A stretch of 64,000 nucleotides of DNA from an uncultured Bryobacteraceae bacterium (GTDB taxonomy: Bacteria; Acidobacteriota; Terriglobia; Bryobacterales; Bryobacteraceae). Each line of letters opens with the position of its first letter. Position 1 is the stretch's first letter. Of the stretch, positions 63,005 through 64,000 are shown one piece after another. A program made the translations under genes and the position numbers. A model generated the notes under the pieces. The model did not search any database. It was not told where the DNA came from and saw only the letters and a program-made list of their open reading frames with translations. Location: assembly GCA_937920635.1 (NCBI GenBank), contig CAKZUE010000046.1, positions 26,101 to 90,100 on the forward strand, written 5' to 3'.

Positions 63005-64000
63005 GTGTCCGGAACAACGGCAGTCCGCATTCCTCTGCTCGACCTCCGCGCGCAATATGAGACCATCCGCGCCGAGGTCGAGGAAGCGGTGCGCAGGGTC
63101 TTCGAGTCGCAGCAATTCATCCTCGGTCCCGACGTCGCTTTGCTGGAGCAGGAGGTGGCGGCCTATTGCGGCGTGCGCCATGCAGTGGGGTGCGGATCCG
63201 GCACCGACGCGCTGCTGTTGGCGCTGCGCGCGCTCGACATCGGTCCTGGCGATGAAGTCCTGACCACGCCCTTTACTTTCTTCGCCACCGCCGGCGCCAT
63301 CGCCAACGTGGGCGCCCGGCCAGTGTTCGCCGATATCGATCCGGCTACGTTCAATCTCGATCCGGAGCAGGCAAGAGCGGCGCTGGACAGCCACCCGCGC
63401 GTCAAAGCCCTGATGCCGGTCCACCTCTACGGGCTGTGCGCGGACATGGATCCGCTGCTGGAACTGGCGCGCCAGCGGGGCATTCCCGTGATCGAGGACG
63501 CCGCCCAGGCGATCGGCGCCGAATACCGCGGCCGCCGCGCCGGCAGCATGGGCGTCATCGGCTGTTTCAGCTTTTTTCCGACCAAGAATCTCGGCGGCGC
63601 GGGCGAGGGCGGCATCCTGACCACGAGCGATGACGGCCTGGCCGAGCGGCTGCGGGCGCTGCGCGTGCATGGATCGCGCACCCGCTATTATCACGACGAA
63701 GCAGGCACCAATTCGCGGCTCGACACGCTGCAAGCCGCCGTGCTGCGCGTGAAGCTCCGCCATCTGGAGTCATGGACGCGCCGCCGGATCGAGATTGCCG
63801 CGCTGTACCGGGAGAGGCTGGCCGCGTCTGGCGCTCCTGTCTGTCCTCCCTCTCCGCCGCCTTACCCGGCCCGCCACGTCTATCATCAGTTTGTGATTCG
63901 CGCTCCGGAACGTGACGGCCTGCGGCGGCATCTGGCCTCGCTGGGCATCGGCTCGGAGATTTACTATCCGCTGCCGCTTCACCGGCAGAAGTGCTTTGCC
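63005..64000 (+). CDS. DegT/DnrJ/EryC1-family sugar aminotransferase (C-terminus off window)
   Basis: PLP-dependent aminotransferase making amino sugars for glycans; 332 codons visible and the end lies beyond the right edge. 'PLLDLRAQYE' opens the fold, 'GCGSGTDALLLALRALDIG' and 'TTPFTFFATAGAI' bind PLP phosphate, 'EDAAQAIGAEYRG' holds the ring Asp, and the internal aldimine lysine is K194 in 'FFPTKNLGG'. GTG 63005 is inferred from the reading frame; TATCAT lies 6 nt before it. The family usually has about 370-390 residues, so little is missing. Confidence 0.9.
   Translation, partial: MSGTTAVRIPLLDLRAQYETIRAEVEEAVRRVFESQQFILGPDVALLEQEVAAYCGVRHAVGCGSGTDALLLALRALDIGPGDEVLTTPFTFFATAGAIANVGARPVFADIDPATFNLDPEQARAALDSHPRVKALMPVHLYGLCADMDPLLELARQRGIPVIEDAAQAIGAEYRGRRAGSMGVIGCFSFFPTKNLGGAGEGGILTTSDDGLAERLRALRVHGSRTRYYHDEAGTNSRLDTLQAAVLRVKLRHLESWTRRRIEIAALYRERLAASGAPVCPPSPPPYPARHVYHQFVIRAPERDGLRRHLASLGIGSEIYYPLPLHRQKCFA

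Noticed and set aside
1..64000. Mobile elements, CRISPR arrays, tRNA or rRNA genes
   Set aside because: No transposase, integrase, terminal inverted repeats, spaced direct-repeat array, cloverleaf or rRNA segment could be found by reading both strands.

Overview
The window looks like chromosome from a high-GC Acidobacteriota bacterium, most probably of the Solibacteres/Bryobacterales type. This is inferred from the gene families, not from a marker gene. The pointers are a carboxypeptidase-regulatory-like TonB-dependent receptor with an 'LPLNGR' motif, three secreted Gfo/Idh/MocA oxidoreductases, a fused E1 alpha/beta 2-oxoacid dehydrogenase, an 'ERKYKQRGY'-type small zinc-binding protein and a PEP-CTERM-type TPR lipoprotein. 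I see no rRNA, tRNA, CRISPR, insertion sequence, prophage or plasmid gene. Coding density is very high and no gap exceeds 300 bp. Both edges cut a gene: the TonB receptor on the left and a DegT aminotransferase on the right.

Layout. 1-8.7 kb: TonB receptor (-), Spy/CpxP-like protein, a decayed methyltransferase-like protein, a secreted mutarotase-like protein, then a sugar block (30-codon membrane ORF, GRP-type sugar transporter, zinc alcohol dehydrogenase, rhamnulokinase). 8.7-10.8 kb (-): clpP, an IscR-like Rrf2 regulator and an inositol-monophosphatase-family phosphatase. 10.9-18.1 kb (+): acyl-CoA synthetase, purE-purK-lhgO, TrxC-like thioredoxin and an orphan lipoprotein. 18.1-33.2 kb: DUF4097 lipoprotein, pyruvate carboxylase, oxidoreductase, hemerythrin, secreted esterase plus HAD phosphatase, fused E1, serS, oxidoreductase, a second zinc dehydrogenase and a zinc-ribbon protein. 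33.4-36.7 kb: alpha-glucan phosphorylase diverging from a second Rrf2 regulator. 36.7-43.3 kb (+): a corrinoid block (miniature CobQ-like protein, CobD-like decarboxylase, BtuF/BtuD/BtuC-like importer) and a two-gene FtsX-type ABC exporter.

43.3-57.4 kb is one long leftward run: rfaE2, mfd, SurA-like isomerase, YhaM-like nuclease, BlaI-like repressor, TPR lipoprotein, CPBP protease, deoxyhypusine-synthase-like protein, heptose kinase, ROK kinase, heptose isomerase and polysaccharide deacetylase. 57.5-64 kb holds a Tat-exported oxidoreductase and then polysaccharide genes: glycosyltransferase, NAD-sugar epimerase, asparagine-synthase-type amidotransferase and sugar aminotransferase.

The genes point to a heterotroph that scavenges plant or microbial sugars, imports corrinoids, builds ADP-heptose and makes an exopolysaccharide. 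The most interesting signals are three. (1) A recurring TAnnnTG box sits 5-10 nt before many start codons that lack a Shine-Dalgarno, suggesting leaderless or near-leaderless mRNAs. (2) A tightly overlapping four-gene heptose operon carries an uncharacterised deoxyhypusine-synthase-like partner. (3) Several proteins are shortened or decayed relatives of known enzymes, such as the CobQ-like and methyltransferase-like proteins.
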